From NCBI GenBank assembly GCA_038373865.1, contig JAXGGA010001094.1, forward strand, positions 46,001 through 110,000: a stretch of 64,000 nt of DNA, given 5' to 3'. The DNA is from Uloborus plumipes. Taxonomy: Eukaryota > Arthropoda > Arachnida > Araneae > Uloboridae. Position numbers and translations under genes: made by a program. Under the pieces are notes generated by a model that was given only the letters and a program-made list of their open reading frames with translations, made no database searches and was not told the origin of the DNA. Shown in pieces: positions 24,556 through 36,686 of the stretch. The number at the start of each line of letters is the position of its first letter. Position 1 is the stretch's first letter.

Positions 24556-25152
24556 TTATGTGAAAAAACTTGGGTTTAATCTTTGCTTGGGTTTATTAAT
24601 AGATCTATTTCAAACAAATCTAAGAAGGTTCTTCTGCCTCTATATAGAAGTTTGGTAAGACCTCATTTGGAGTATGCTGTTCAGTTTTGGTCTCCTTATC
24701 TGAAGAAAGACATTAATTTATTGGAAAGGGTACAAAGAAGGGCTACAAGGTTAGTAAATGGGTTTTCTAATTTAGACTATGATTCCAGACTTAGAATGCT
24801 TAATATGTATAGTCTTGAGCGAAGGAGAGCCAGAGGGGACATGATTCAGTTTAAATTTATTAAAATGAATGATGTTACGGGGTTAGATTTTCGCACGGAA
24901 AGCAGGACAAGGGGTCATTGTTTTAAGCTGTTTAAATCTCAGGCTAATCTTGAAATTCGAAAAAATTACTATTTTAGCAGGGTAGTGGGAACTTGGAACA
25001 GCTTACCGGAAGAGGCGGTAAAGAGCAATGGAGTAGATGGCTTTAAGAGGGCCATTGATCTTCATTGGGGTCTTTAATTTGACTAGGACCAGCCAAGTTG
25101 GGCCCAGAGCCTGCTGCTGGTCGCCACATTTGTATTTGTATTTGTATTTGTA
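24556..25152 (+). mobile_element. 5'-truncated non-LTR retrotransposon (CR1/L2/Jockey-like), 3' end
   Basis: An open frame at 24583-25077 encodes the C-terminal part of a LINE reverse transcriptase ORF, downstream of the catalytic palm. It contains the hallmark LYRSLVRPHLEYAVQFWSP, then LLERVQRRATRLV and a conserved tail motif near TWNSLPEEAV before the stop. The element ends in a TTTGTA microsatellite (25129-25152), a typical LINE 3' tail. The endonuclease and catalytic RT domains are missing, as expected after 5' truncation on insertion. The frame is uninterrupted, so the insertion is fairly recent. The exact clade cannot be fixed from this fragment. Confidence 0.85.
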
Positions 25153-25595
25153 TAAACAGAAATTGCGAGTAATTAAAGTTCAAAGTGTTACAAGTTCAAG
25201 TCAAGTAAGTTCAAGTGCTGCAGTTGTTGCAGCTTTTTTGTTTCCTGGTTTTGTCGTTAGTGTGCGAATGAAATTAGTCTATGATATCTACTTCTTGATA
25301 CACCAAAAGTTTTATTTGCTTATCTGTATCCATTGCCAGAGTGTCTATTTTTAAAATGTAAAATATCCTTTTCATCCTCCAAGCCCTTCAATTTTGGGAA
25401 TCAATTTGTTCGACGATATTACCGCTTGGACATATTTAGGAAAGTCAAGCAGATATTTTGTTCTTGCGTTAGAAACATAAAATCATTCATTTCATTAAGA
25501 GTTCTTGCCGAAAGTTCGTATCTCGGAAAAGAAATTTAGGATTTATACGAAATTGTGTATTTAGATGAAGGCTAAGTTTAAAGCTAAGAGAAGTG

Positions 25596-25769
25596 CAGGC
25601 CCGTCATTTAAAGGGGTCAGGAGGAAATTCAATTGACCCCCCCCCCCCCCAGCTTTGAAAATTCAATGCATTTGGATATTAGTGGGCGTGATTTTTGTTG
25701 TTTTCTGAAGAAATTTATATTGGGTTTGCATCCATTAACCCCCTGGAAAACTGTGAACTGACAGGCCTG
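25596..25769. mobile_element. hAT-type MITE with G- and C-tracts, copy 3
   Basis: Left end CAGGCCCGTCATTT, right end inverse CAGGCCTGTCAGTT. Flanks GAGAAGTG / GAGATGTG match in 7 of 8. The internal G-tract has been lost and replaced by a shorter purine run. Confidence 0.7.
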
Positions 25770-26159
25770 GAGATGTGTACTTAATATCAAAATGATTGAA
25801 GAAAAAACTTATATTTACGAACGGCAGTGCAAATATTATAATTTTTACGAGAGCTTTCAGAATTGTTGGTCACATATTTTATTCAAATTCCACGAAAAGA
25901 AAAAAAAAACATCTTTTTTAAATACGACACTGTAGATTCAGCTGATTTAAACAATCTCTGAAAAAAAAACAGCAGCCGTATCATTTAACATACTCATGAT
26001 AATTATAGCAAAACACTACAAAATGTAAAAACCAACATGCTTTTTGACTTGAAAACCATGAGATCCGTTCCAATCTGCGTTAAATAATCCTAAATATAGT
26101 TAAAAAAAACTAAAACATACTATTTTATAGTAAATCAAACTAAAAGGAAGTTTGAAGAC

Positions 26160-26485
26160 AATTGATTATCCGCTCAATTTACATGCACCTATAATGCATC
26201 AACACGTAACATAGTTTTGCTTTAGTATTAATAAACGCATTAAATATCTTACTTTTATGTTTGCAAAGAACGTGAGAACTATATTTTATTCAGAGTTACA
26301 TACACACAACTGAAACACTAAAATACATCAGCATGTAATATAGTTTAGCCTTTAGTATTATTAATAGTATTAAATATATACTTTTATATTTGTGAAGAAC
26401 GTGAATTTTATCCTACAATACTACGTTACATACATACATACAAACCCACATGTGAAACTAATAAAAGTGCATTAAAAGTAGCTTT
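26160..26485 (+). repeat. Dispersed AT-rich dimeric repeat (family J), copy 2
   Basis: Same two-unit order as 9155-9478, including AATATAGTTTAGCCTTTAG and CATACATACAAACC. Confidence 0.6.
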
Positions 26486-27397
26486 AACCTGTGTGTTATC
26501 TCCTTCAAAAGCTTAGTTTGTTTGCAACTGTATTTAAAAGAAGGAACATAATAAACACATGAATTTTGTATTGTGTCTACAATGCCATAGTGTCAATGCG
26601 AACACTACCAAAATATTTTCGAGGAGATCTTCCAATGCCTGTAAAAGTTAAGCTGAAGCTTTCGGTAAAAAGCACATCCAGAAATTCAGCTTTTCCTGCA
26701 TGAGCGGATTCCCCAATTTGCTTCGAAGATGACGTTTTATTCGATAAAATATTCGAAAAGGTTTCCGCATAGGGCTTTTGATGTTTTTTTTTGAATTTCA
26801 GGTGTTGGAGCACGAGTTAGCTTTTTGTCAATCCTTTCAGAAGTTTAAAATGGTTACATATTTTTTTCTTTTAGAACTAAAAATGTGACATTTAAAGCAG
26901 GTCTTAAACTGTAATCGTCATCCCGTAATTTGTTAAATTTAACTTTGTAAAATATGTGCAAAGGGATGGCGTATTTAGAGAAAAAAAAAGATCTAAAACT
27001 GTGCATTCATTAACATTTTATCTAATTTATATTGTATCTTTTAAACTCTCTCTGTAAGTGTAAATATTTTGATGAGGCAATTCAGTTTTTAATTAGGTAC
27101 TAAACATATTTTTTCAAAATCTATGGGTGTAATGAAAAGTCTTTTTTTCTCTCAATGGGATAAAGTATCCCTCTTGAAGAGATAATGCATCCCTTGGTAT
27201 GCGGATAATATAGATCATTTTTTTAAATAAAAAAATTATTAATATTTTACTGAAATGATCCGTTTAGTTTAATTAAAAAAAATCTATTGTCAGGTAGAGG
27301 AAGCAATTTTCATTGTTCATGCCAAAAGATCCCCGCTTAATCGAATACCCCGTTTAATCAAATAACATTTCTTGGAACCGACAGTATTCGTTTAAGC

Positions 27398-27400
<3 letters not shown>
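26486..27400. other. Intron-like DNA
   Basis: A 78-codon minus frame at 26577-26813 is moderately protein-like but also reads open on the other strand and has no clear splice sites. Nothing else was seen. Confidence 0.35.

Positions 27401-27446
<46 letters not shown>
27401..27446. repeat. (TA)n microsatellite
   Basis: Uninterrupted TA dinucleotides. Confidence 0.95.
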
Positions 27447-27449
<3 letters not shown>

Positions 27450-27924
27450 GAAATTTTACAATATAAGGTGCTAAACATTGAGCATTAAGTGTGAACATGT
27501 TTCTGTTTCAAGCTTTTTGAGTTAACAGTTTGCCTTGAGAAAGAATGCAAAATATAATCAAATATTTCAGAAAAGAATTACGTGCGTTGAAACATTTCAT
27601 TTTCGAAAAATCATTTTTCTTTTATTCCTTCCTCCTAAAAATACATCTACGTACTGATCGATTTCCTTTGCTAATGTTCATGAGTGTGAAAGCCTCAAGT
27701 AAAGTACTTGCGGACGGTTTTCCTACCTTGACTGAGCGAATAGAAATAAACAGAACAAAACCCCAATTGTATTTTTAACCACCGAGAAAAACATTTTACA
27801 TATTGTCTACCTTATTTATGATTTTTCATAGCGGTGTTTTTATTTGCTAAACAATATTATATACACTGACATTTATCTGGGTATCGAATCAAAACTTCAA
27901 ACTAATTTAAATGAAAGTTACTCT

Positions 27925-28264
27925 AATTGTAAAAATGGATGCTGTTTTTAGAGTATTATATTGCTAATTTTACAGTAATAAATTGTAAAATTGCTGCTTT
28001 ACAGTAATAAACTGTAATATTGTTAATTTTAAAGTTTATTACTCAGCATTTTACAGTTTTACACTGGAACCTCTGCTGCCACTATTATACTGTTGTTTTT
28101 ACAGATTAAACTACTGTTAACTTTAATATAATAAACTGTAAAATTTTGGTAATACACTATAAAATTGCTAGTTTTACAGTTTATTACTGTGCATTTTACA
28201 ATTTTATACTGGAACCTCTGTTACCAGTATTACACTGTAAAAACAACGGTTTATTTTTTACAGT
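27925..28264. mobile_element. TACAGT-rich MITE (family A)
   Basis: Left end near AATTGTAAAAATGGATGC, internal TTTACAGTAATAAATTGTAA units, right end CACTGTAAAAACAACGG then TTTTTTACAGTG. Confidence 0.7.
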
Positions 28265-28532
28265 GGGGGCGATGCATTCACACCTTACGGCAGGAAAGCA
28301 AAAACCCGTTTTTTTAAGTAATTTCTTGAACAACAGCAAAATTGTGAGTTTCTTGATTATTTTTGGCGGATAGTGGTAAAAAACATATTTAAAATGGCGT
28401 TTTAAAATTATTTTTAAAATTGTGCTGTAACTCCTACCCCTATTTCCAAAAACAAAAACACTTTTGATAAATAACATGATGTTGAAAAGTCGAGTTAGAA
28501 TTTTATTTAAGAAAACACCTGTTAAAATATTG

Positions 28533-28602
28533 TTCGTCCCAGATTCGAGCTCATACCCTCCCCATTACAAGCACGACGCACTAGCAACCGTAGCAATTCG
28601 TC
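28533..28602 (-). other. tRNA-like sequence, possible tRNA-derived SINE or pseudogene
   Basis: The minus strand shows an A-box-like GGTTGCTAGTGCG, an anticodon-like CTTGTAA (TGT, threonine) and a B-box-like GAGCTCGAATCTGGGAC. The stems are poorly paired, so it is not a functional tRNA gene. It could be a chance match. Confidence 0.3.
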
Positions 28603-29518
28603 TTAAGTTTCGGATGCTATTTACTAAAGTAATGTCTCATGAAAACCAGGGAAAAAAAGGTTTTCTTAAGGAAAAAAAAGCAATTTTTAACCGCGGACCT
28701 ATTTCTCGTTGTGGCAACTAAAAAATGGGGGGTAAATTATGGTATTTGATAAAGAAATTAAGAAAATCTAGCGTGGCAAAATAAAACGGTCTAGAGATAT
28801 AGCACATGGGAGAGTGTTTTATAATTTTGTTTTGTAATCAAAGTAAAATTCAATTGTCTGGTTTTCTAACATAGATATGGCAAACGAAATATAATTTTTA
28901 CGAAACAGAATTAAAAAAAAAATCTTTAATATTAATATTTCAGTTTTGGGTATAAAAATACTTCAAAAAATGTAAAAAGGCTTTTGAAAACCTTTAAAGA
29001 TTCTTTAAACTTATTTAACACTGCGAATAGAATTTGCTTATATATGTACCGTAAATTTGTTTATAATGTAAAATTATGATGATTCATATGGAAAAATGTG
29101 TATGATATGACAAATTATGCAGACGCAATCAAACAATATTTATAAAGGTAAGGGTAACTAGAAGTAATAGTTGTTTATATTTTGAAAATAATGAGAAAAT
29201 TTAATTAGAAAACAATAGCAGCTCAATGAAAATGCACTTTCTTAATAAGTTTTCAGCGGTTATAGGATAAAAACCTCCTGTGTTACATTTTACTAATATA
29301 TGATGTGCAATCGCCGAGTTCAGTCGGCAAGTGCTCTAAAAAGTAAAAAAAAAATAATTTTATTCTTTAAACACCATCGATACTACTTTTAAACATAAGT
29401 TTTGAAGTTGGCATAAAAGCAAAAAATAGAATCATACGAAACTACAATTCAATCATTTACCTCAGAAGTCCCTACCGGTTTGTGATTTCTTAACCTACAA
29501 AATTTCGTTCATTACCCT

Positions 29519-30028
29519 TTAACCCATCAATGCCTAGCGTCCTTTTGTTTAGGACGGTCCAAAAAAGGGTCTGAATTTACCCAAAATGAACATTTCAACC
29601 AAATAACAGTGTTCAATGAGTACCTTGGTATTCTTTCAATTTGTTATTTACAGATTGCAGCACATAACCATCGTAAAGCGTTTTCTGTAGCAGTTTTAAT
29701 ATGATCTTTATCAAAAATGACATCGTTCACAATCTCAAGAAAAAAAGCTTTTCAAAGTTATTCCCAGTTTATGTTAAGTGTAGATTTTATTTCTTATTAT
29801 AAAATGTCTATTTAAATATTATATAGTAGGCAGAAATTTTTTTTTTAGTTTCACAAGTATGCACCCTCTGGGGACTATCGTAACTTTTAAGGGACAATTT
29901 TTCATTAATTAGTAAAAAAATATTTTTACATGAAATTTTTTTATTATTTTTCCTGTCCATTAAACACTGTTTGTAACCAGTATGCAAAATATTTTTGGAA
30001 AAAAAAATGTCAAGCATTAATGGGTTAA
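29519..30028. mobile_element. piggyBac-like MITE, copy 1
   Basis: TTAA target duplication on both sides, then TIRs CCCATCAATGCCTAGCG (left) and the inverse of CCCATTAATGCTTGACA (right). TTAA plus CCC is the signature of piggyBac-type insertion. Same family as 34704-35215 and 41865-42392. Confidence 0.75.
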
Positions 30029-30649
30029 AATCACTACTTATTAATAAAAAACATGAATGTCACGTGCGGGAAAAGATGCCGGCTTTTTCGTGGCATTTTC
30101 CATCGATTATTATTCTTATTATTATCCTAAGCAACCTTTAATAATGAAGAATAAGAAAGGATTAGCAAACAGAAGAAATATAAGGCTTAACCAGTTAATT
30201 ATGTGTGTTTTTCTTAATTTCTGCCACTCTGAACAATCTAGTTTCTAAATGTTTTCTATACAGTAAAATAGGAGAAAAATATTCAAACAAATTTCGTAGC
30301 TCATGTAAGAGAAATTGTACCGAATCGCGATTTAACAAGAAAAGAGAATATAAATTATGTGTCGTTCGTTGCAACCCATCAACGGTTAAAGCATAAAATA
30401 TAGCTTTGAAGAGCACAAATGAGCAGGATTGCTGCAGACACGTGTTTCGGCGTTACGAGGTGCATCTTTTTCGGATGTATGTATATCCATAAGCTCCCTT
30501 TTTTGCTTTGAAAAAGACAAGCCTTGTAATACCAAAACAAGTGTCTGCAGTGTCCCTGTGCATTTGTGCTTTTCATCGTTGTATTTTATGCTTTATTTTC
30601 AAGCACAAAGGTTATTTATCTATCAAATCTACGATAACTATAGCGTTGA

Positions 30650-30655
30650 CAAAAA

Positions 30656-30686
<31 letters not shown>

Positions 30687-30687
30687 T
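30650..30687 (+). repeat. Poly-A followed by (GAA)n
   Basis: About 14 A then AAG/GAA repeats. Confidence 0.9.
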
Positions 30688-30841
30688 CACACGACGGTAA
30701 CATATTCATAAAACCGCCTTGAGTAGTAACTTGCAATTTGATGTTCAATTATACAACGTATTCATTTTTTATTTTTATTTATAAAGAGAAATAAATAAGT
30801 TAAAAAACCACATAAAGATGAGTTATTTTTAAAATAACACA

Positions 30842-32706
30842 TTAACCCTTTGTAAGGCCATTGTAAGTATAGGGCCATTCCATGAAAAGTGAAACCAATT
30901 GGTCAAAAATTCATATTGAAGTTGCTATGTTATACATCATTTTAAAGCTTAAGATGTATATTTTAAGAATCCTGCATTGGTTTTTTGGTGAGAGTTAGAA
31001 TAATACTTGTTTTCTTAGTTGGAAGTACGATATTCACGAACTAATCAGAAAAAAGAACACATTTTCAAATGCATATTTCTCATCGAAAAATAAAAACAAA
31101 AATAACTAATTGTAGCACAATTTTAACTACTAAGACGGTACTATAATAATATGCATTCATTAATTTCTTTTGAATTGATCTAAATGGTGTAATTGAAGTT
31201 TGAAAGAAAGAAGTTTGATGTTACGTCTGTAACAAAAAATAAGCAAAAGTTGTCATTACGTCCTAAAAAATCAAAATTAAAAAAAACCCTTAATGGTCCT
31301 TTTGGCAACTTCTTAGAGTAATTGCCCACCATAGTTAAAAATATTGCAACTGATTTAGTTTATAAATTAATGCTGTTACAGACGTAACATTTGGGACATA
31401 GCAAATGGCTCTATGTTACGTCCGTAGCAAAAGTAAATTTCCAATTAAATAGGTAAAAAGCACAGGATGAGCAATACATGTATATAGCATAATATGGTAC
31501 GAGTACTAAAGTTTCTGGTATTCTGATTTTGAAATTTTTAATTATGTCGGCATGTAATTGAAATTTATTTGCGAAAATGCCGTTCGAATTTCGAAAACGT
31601 CGGACGAAAAAGGACACATTTTTTCATTCAAAAAAAAAATTATCAAAATTGACCAACTGTCACCAAGAAGGTTAAATTTTAGTTTGGTACTAGTATTCTG
31701 CTATATCATCCAACATTTTCAAATTTTTAAGTTCTCCTAAGACCAATCACTGATTCCAGGGAGGAATTTACTTTTCCCGATTTTTTTATGTAGCAGCCCC
31801 ATTATGTATTAATTTTAAGAATACAAATAAATAAATTTGTGTGAAGGCCCTTCTAAACTTTTCTTGTGTCAATCTTTCTTGGAAAGAATTGTCTTAAGAT
31901 GCATTAATTTATTGTTACATATTGACATATCGGCATATGCTCTCAACTCCCCCAGACTTACCCAAATTTTCTAAAACTGTTACAGTATAACTTAAAATAT
32001 TCAAATAATGTGTTAATTAATGCTACTGTATTGTTATATCACAAAAATCTTTGTTTATTCCTGCTGTAAAATAATGTTTTCTACTTTCAGATCAGAGATG
32101 TTACGTCTGTAACACCACTTTGTTTCGTCCGTAACAAGTTTATGAATTTTTTTCACAAATTCGGCAGTCAAAATCCATACAATCTTTATGGTTTTAGAAA
32201 GCTTGAAGTCTCTAGAACACGTATTAAAAAAAAAAGTTCAAAATTTCCGTATAAGTCAGAGGAATATTCTAAGTTGTATGACATAGTCGAGTTTTTGCTG
32301 TTTTGTGAATTACGTCTGTAACAGGCAGTTTTTAATTTCTGTATTTTTTTGTAATTAAGCAATCTGCACGCAAATTTAATGTAGCATAAACATCATCAAG
32401 TTACACTACAGGAAAAAAACTTGAAGACTTTCATCAGCCCAAACCAGAATTATTTGTGTTCAAAGTTTGCGATTGTTACGTCTGTAACAATGGAATTGCC
32501 CTATACTGACCACCATTTTTTTCAATTATTTTAAATGTTCAAGCTAATCTCGTTTACCCAATGTATAATAACTATCTCTAATACACACTTTCTTTAGTAG
32601 ATTTCAGAATTTACTGAATATATTTAGTACATACTAAATATATTTGTAAAATATGTTTAGCAAATAGTACCAATTACTGGAAATAAATGGCCTATTAAAG
32701 GGTTAA
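30842..32706. mobile_element. Long piggyBac-like terminal pair enclosing a second element
   Basis: TTAA|CCCTTTGTAAGGCCA on the left and the inverse TTAA|CCCTTTAATAGGCCA on the right give an imperfect TIR with TTAA duplication. Almost all of the interior is the separate element 30868-32505, so the host may originally have been only about 230 bp. Confidence 0.5.
30868..32505. mobile_element. 1.64-kb element with TATAGGGC-ATTCCA ends and an internal motif array
   Basis: Ends TATAGGGCCATTCCAT and the inverse TATAGGGCAATTCCAT are inverted repeats, starting in TA. Related ends recur alone at 45329 (TAGGGCGATTCCA) and 59258 (GGGCTATTCCATG). The interior has no long frame but repeats the partly palindromic word GTTACGTCTGTAAC about seven times. 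Confidence 0.55.
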
Positions 32707-33380
32707 TAAAGCATTTCAAAATAAAAAAATACGTTTTAGTAATAGGTAATAAATGCAAAAGGCTTTCCTTGATACTTTAGACCATTGCACAATTCACACG
32801 CTTTTATTTTCGTCCCACTGAAAATATCTTTCAAGTTTCAAACTGTAATTACATTAAAAAATAAAAATCAATGTGAAGTGTATGATTAGCAATTACCCGC
32901 CAATGTCCCCCCATTTCAACCTCACGTCCATCAATCCTATATTCATCCCGGTGATAATATCTGCTCCGGGCATTATCGCTGAAGACTACAAAAGAATGCT
33001 TAATTAGAGTTATTTATGATTTGAGCAGAATTTCCTTTAATGGCTCAAGTTGGATACTCTCCCCAATTGTTGGGGCCGGCAATATTTCGATCTTGAGTTA
33101 GTGTTATTTCTCCGTCATAAGAGTTTTATAGCGAGCAATTAAGCTCTGAAAGAAGGATTAGTCGATGAATGGTTCTTTTGTTGATAAAAGCACTCATCCA
33201 TGGAAGCGAATAACGCTTTTTGGAGATGAGATTTTGTAGAAAGAGGGACATAAAACTTGCTGTGCGCAGTAATTCGAAATTCAATATTGATTAATACAAC
33301 GGAATTTGCTTGAAAATTATGTAATACGTGTTAATTACGCGTATAAATGTATGCACGTATGCACGTAAATTATTTTTGTG
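32707..33380. other. Non-repetitive DNA, possible regulatory sequence
   Basis: 32900-33240 is neither repetitive nor coding, has balanced composition and unusual words (GCTTAATTAGAGTTATTTATG). It is a candidate for conserved noncoding sequence in the neuroligin intron. Confidence 0.25.
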
Positions 33381-33973
33381 TCTATATACATAAAAATGGA
33401 TGTATGTATGTAGGTAGGTATACAATTTCGATCCATGGACTGCAGTTTTGGGCTTATTATGCCCTCATCAGCATGGAATACGAAAGTAAATGAGTTGAAG
33501 GCAAAAAGCCTCTTATAGAGCAGAAAGAGCCGAAAAAAACTGGCAGCTAATGTGAAATTAGAATACCAGCGAGCGACCGCACATGGGAACGGTACAACTC
33601 GAAAATTTTAAGTCAAAGCTCGGGTATAAAGCAGTGAGTAACCGCCCCTTAGCAAGGGTTAAGGCAGGAACATGCGATACACCTTTAACTCGTTTATATC
33701 CAAAAGGCTTAAAATTCAAATTTTTTGTCTCAAAATGGCAATTTTCTTTTTATTTTAAATATATATAGAGTAATAGAGATAAGCCTTTAAGCATACGAAT
33801 TGATAAAATTTAACAGGTTTAAATATGAGTATTTTCCAACAAAGATTACTATTAACAATATATTATCAATTTGAAGCTCACCTATTTCATTTTAGCGTGA
33901 AATAAGTTAAAATCAGTTACAATTAGCTATGTTGTATTAATAAGCAACCGGTCAAGGCCGGCTAATTAGCTGG
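33381..33973 (+). mobile_element. Helitron-like element with foreign insert
   Basis: Starts TCTATATACATAAAAATGG and ends CCGGTCAAGGCCGG hairpin plus CTGG|T (a CTRR end). From about 33427 to 33705 it departs from its relatives and carries unrelated DNA, including the ribozyme-like motif at 33431-33478. After 33706 the shared Helitron body resumes. Confidence 0.55.
33431..33478 (-). ncRNA. Hammerhead ribozyme-like motif (type I), core-mutated
   Basis: On the minus strand: stem I 5' side UCCAUG, core CUGAUGA, stem II GGGC/GCCC with a 7-base loop, then AAAA where GAAA is expected, a very short stem III (ACU/AGU), GUC cleavage site, and stem I 3' side CAUGGA. All pairings are exact. The single departure is G12 to A, which should abolish or strongly reduce cleavage. 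The minimal stem III is typical of hammerheads carried by Penelope-like and other retroelements. It lies in the foreign insert of the Helitron-like element 33381-33973. Confidence 0.55.

Positions 33974-34002
<29 letters not shown>
33974..34002. repeat. (TA)n microsatellite at Helitron 3' end
   Basis: TA run directly following the CTGG end of the 33381 element; Helitrons insert in AT-rich sites. Confidence 0.9.
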
Positions 34003-34008
<6 letters not shown>

Positions 34009-34703
34009 TATACATTTATTATAAATTTGCTAAAATATCTTGGGAAAAAACTGAAGTGACGATAGGAAAAATAATCAAACTATCATGCATTTTTTACGCT
34101 CGTGAGAGTGCAAATATTTTTACAGGAACATTTGACAAACACTTTTCCTTTCGTAAAAATTGATTAGTTATGGTATGCCAAAGCGATTGAATGGCTGAAA
34201 ATAACAGTCATAAAATTTCTTAGAATGAAATATGCTACAAATTCCTGTAAAGGAACATAAAATAACGAATTTGCAAAGCAGAAACTTTTCCGGACTTTTT
34301 TATTCTGAGCTACAGAACAGATTTGACACTGAATTTGACGCATGGGGTGTTCAATTGTATTCTGACACAGAGAAATATGAGAAACTGTTCGGAATAAAAA
34401 AACGAAATATTTTCTTCTTTCTCGAAATTCTTTGAAGGAAAGGTAAACGGATGTGGAAAAAATGGAACATGTTCTGTGAAGAAACGGTTTTTCTGGGAAG
34501 GGGGGGGGGGCTGATGGGTAAAGGTCTGAGGGAATCGAGCATGTCAAGCTCAGCTGGATTTTCCCAAACCATCTAAAGGAATACCGGTTTTAATATCAGG
34601 AGTAAATCGCTATTTTTAATACGCTTTGTTTCTTTGTTTGTATGTATATAACTCTGAATAAAAGATAAAGTTCACGTTCTTTACAAACATAAAAGTAATA
34701 TAT

Positions 34704-35215
34704 TTAACCCATTAATGCCTAGCGTCCCTTTTTATGGACGGTCCAAAAAAAGGGTTTGGATTTCCCCAAACTGAACATTTCAACCAAATAATAGTGTTCA
34801 ATGAGTACCTTGGTATTGTTTCAATTCGGTATTAACAGATTGCAGCACATAACCACTGTAAAGTGTTTTCTGTAGCAGTTTTAATATGATCTTTATCGAA
34901 AACATCATCATTTATAATCTCAAGAAAAAAAGCCAAGTTTTCAAAGTTATTCCCAGCTTCCCAGTTTATGTTAATTGCTGATTTTATTTCTTCTTATAAA
35001 ATGTCTTTTCAAATATTATATCGTAGGTAGAAAAAAAAATAGTAAAAGAAGTATGTATCCTCTAGGGTCTGTCGTAACTTTTAAGGGACGATTTTTTTTC
35101 CTTATTAAAAAAATAAATTTTTACATAATATTTTTTTTCCTGACCATTAAACACTGTTTGTAAACAGTATACAAAATATCTGTGAAAATAAAAATGTCAG
35201 GCATTAATGGGTTAA
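34704..35215. mobile_element. piggyBac-like MITE, copy 2
   Basis: TTAA flanks, TIRs CCCATTAATGCCTAGCG and the inverse of CCCATTAATGCCTGACA. Internal sequence closely matches copies at 29519 and 41865 (shared GACGGTCCAAAAAAGGGT block). It interrupts a reversed copy of the 9155-type repeat. Confidence 0.8.
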
Positions 35216-35949
35216 CTAGTTGCCAGGGCAGCTAGATTAGCTTCCTGCGGCATGTTGATGCATAACGTCCCCCTTCTCTAACTTTTACCTCATTCTGAAG
35301 TTATATTATTTGATATAATTTGATGTTCATTTGATTTCAAGACATTCCAAGTACGTGGCCCGCGTTGCACGGGCACTTCGTGCCCTGAAAGTAAGGAAAA
35401 TTTCAAGAAACTACTCCCCGCCAAGGCGGCTCGCTAACAGGCGCTTCAAGCCTTTACTTTTTTCCTATATAAAAAAATCATTCGAATTATTGAGATGCTT
35501 CGCGCTTTCAAGATGGTAAGGAAAGTTTTAGTAAGTTCAGCTCGCTTAAAGGAAAAAAGCAGGCATAGATACTCAGTTTTTAATATAAGTAGATGGCTTT
35601 TCAACAAATGAATGTTTCAAAATATTTCAAGTAGCTAGCGATAAAAATTCTTCGTAAGTAACCCGCTTATGAGTTTCGTGTTTGATTTAGTTAAGCCTTC
35701 ATTCAAAATTCTCATTATCATTGTTATTACTGTTTCATAGCAACGACGGTTTGGCAACAATGGATTTCATATTTAATCATTTATTAGGCTTAATCGCTTT
35801 AAACTTGACTACTTATTAATTAATATCTTCGCTAATTAAAATCGTATAATTATATGAATTGAAACTAATGAAGCTTGAAAAATTACCTATCTATCGGTAC
35901 CTGGTTCGACTTTCAGTTCGTTGGCGTTCAGGAGAAAGAAGCGTGACAT

Positions 35950-35992
35950 AGATAGATAGTTAGAAAGAAAGATAGAAAGAAAGAAAGATACT
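35950..35992 (+). repeat. (GATA)/(GAAA) microsatellite
   Basis: GATAGATAG followed by GAAAGAAAGATAGAAAG repeats. Confidence 0.85.
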
Positions 35993-36686
35993 CAGTTTTT
36001 AATATAAGTAGATAACTAATATTAATACTAAAGGCTAAACTATATTTTGATATTCATGTATTATAAGTTAGTTGATGTATTATAATGTTAGTTTGATTTA
36101 CTCTAAGAGCGTATTTTTTAGTTTTTTTAAACTATAATTTAATTATTTAAAAAACATTCGTTCGTTTCCGAATTAGAAACATATTAAAAAAGAAAAACAA
36201 AACTTTACTTCGAAAGTACTAATACGAGCATTCAACATTTTAATTAATATACTAAACAAGGTTATCTAACGGTAAATACGATAATTGCAGAGTTGGTTCC
36301 CTATAGCATTAAGACACTTTTTCTACTCTTAGCTCCGATGAGCTCGTGTGCTACATAGTACACAAAAAGTCCTGGGGATACTTGTGTGAACCCACCTATT
36401 AATTTTTGCCAAATGCAATTTATACACATAGCTTTTAATAAAAGTTCATTGTAACTTGATAAAATATTTTGTTCCCATAAATAATTACTTGAAAGATTTT
36501 TTATTAATTACTACACATTAGATACTTCAAAAAACTTAGAGTAGACTGAGTACGGTTGAAACATTTTGCCTTTATCGACCATAACATCGAAATTAGTTAA
36601 GCGAACGATAATTAAAATACTTTAAATAAACGACCATATATATGCCTACTAATCTAATATCTTTAAACGAGCAATTCTTGTATATA

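Noticed and set aside
26577..26813. 78-codon minus frame that looks moderately protein-like
   Set aside because: The opposite strand is also open here, and no convincing acceptor or donor was found.
28533..28602. Functional tRNA-Thr gene
   Set aside because: A- and B-box-like words exist but acceptor and anticodon stems do not pair; listed only as tRNA-like.
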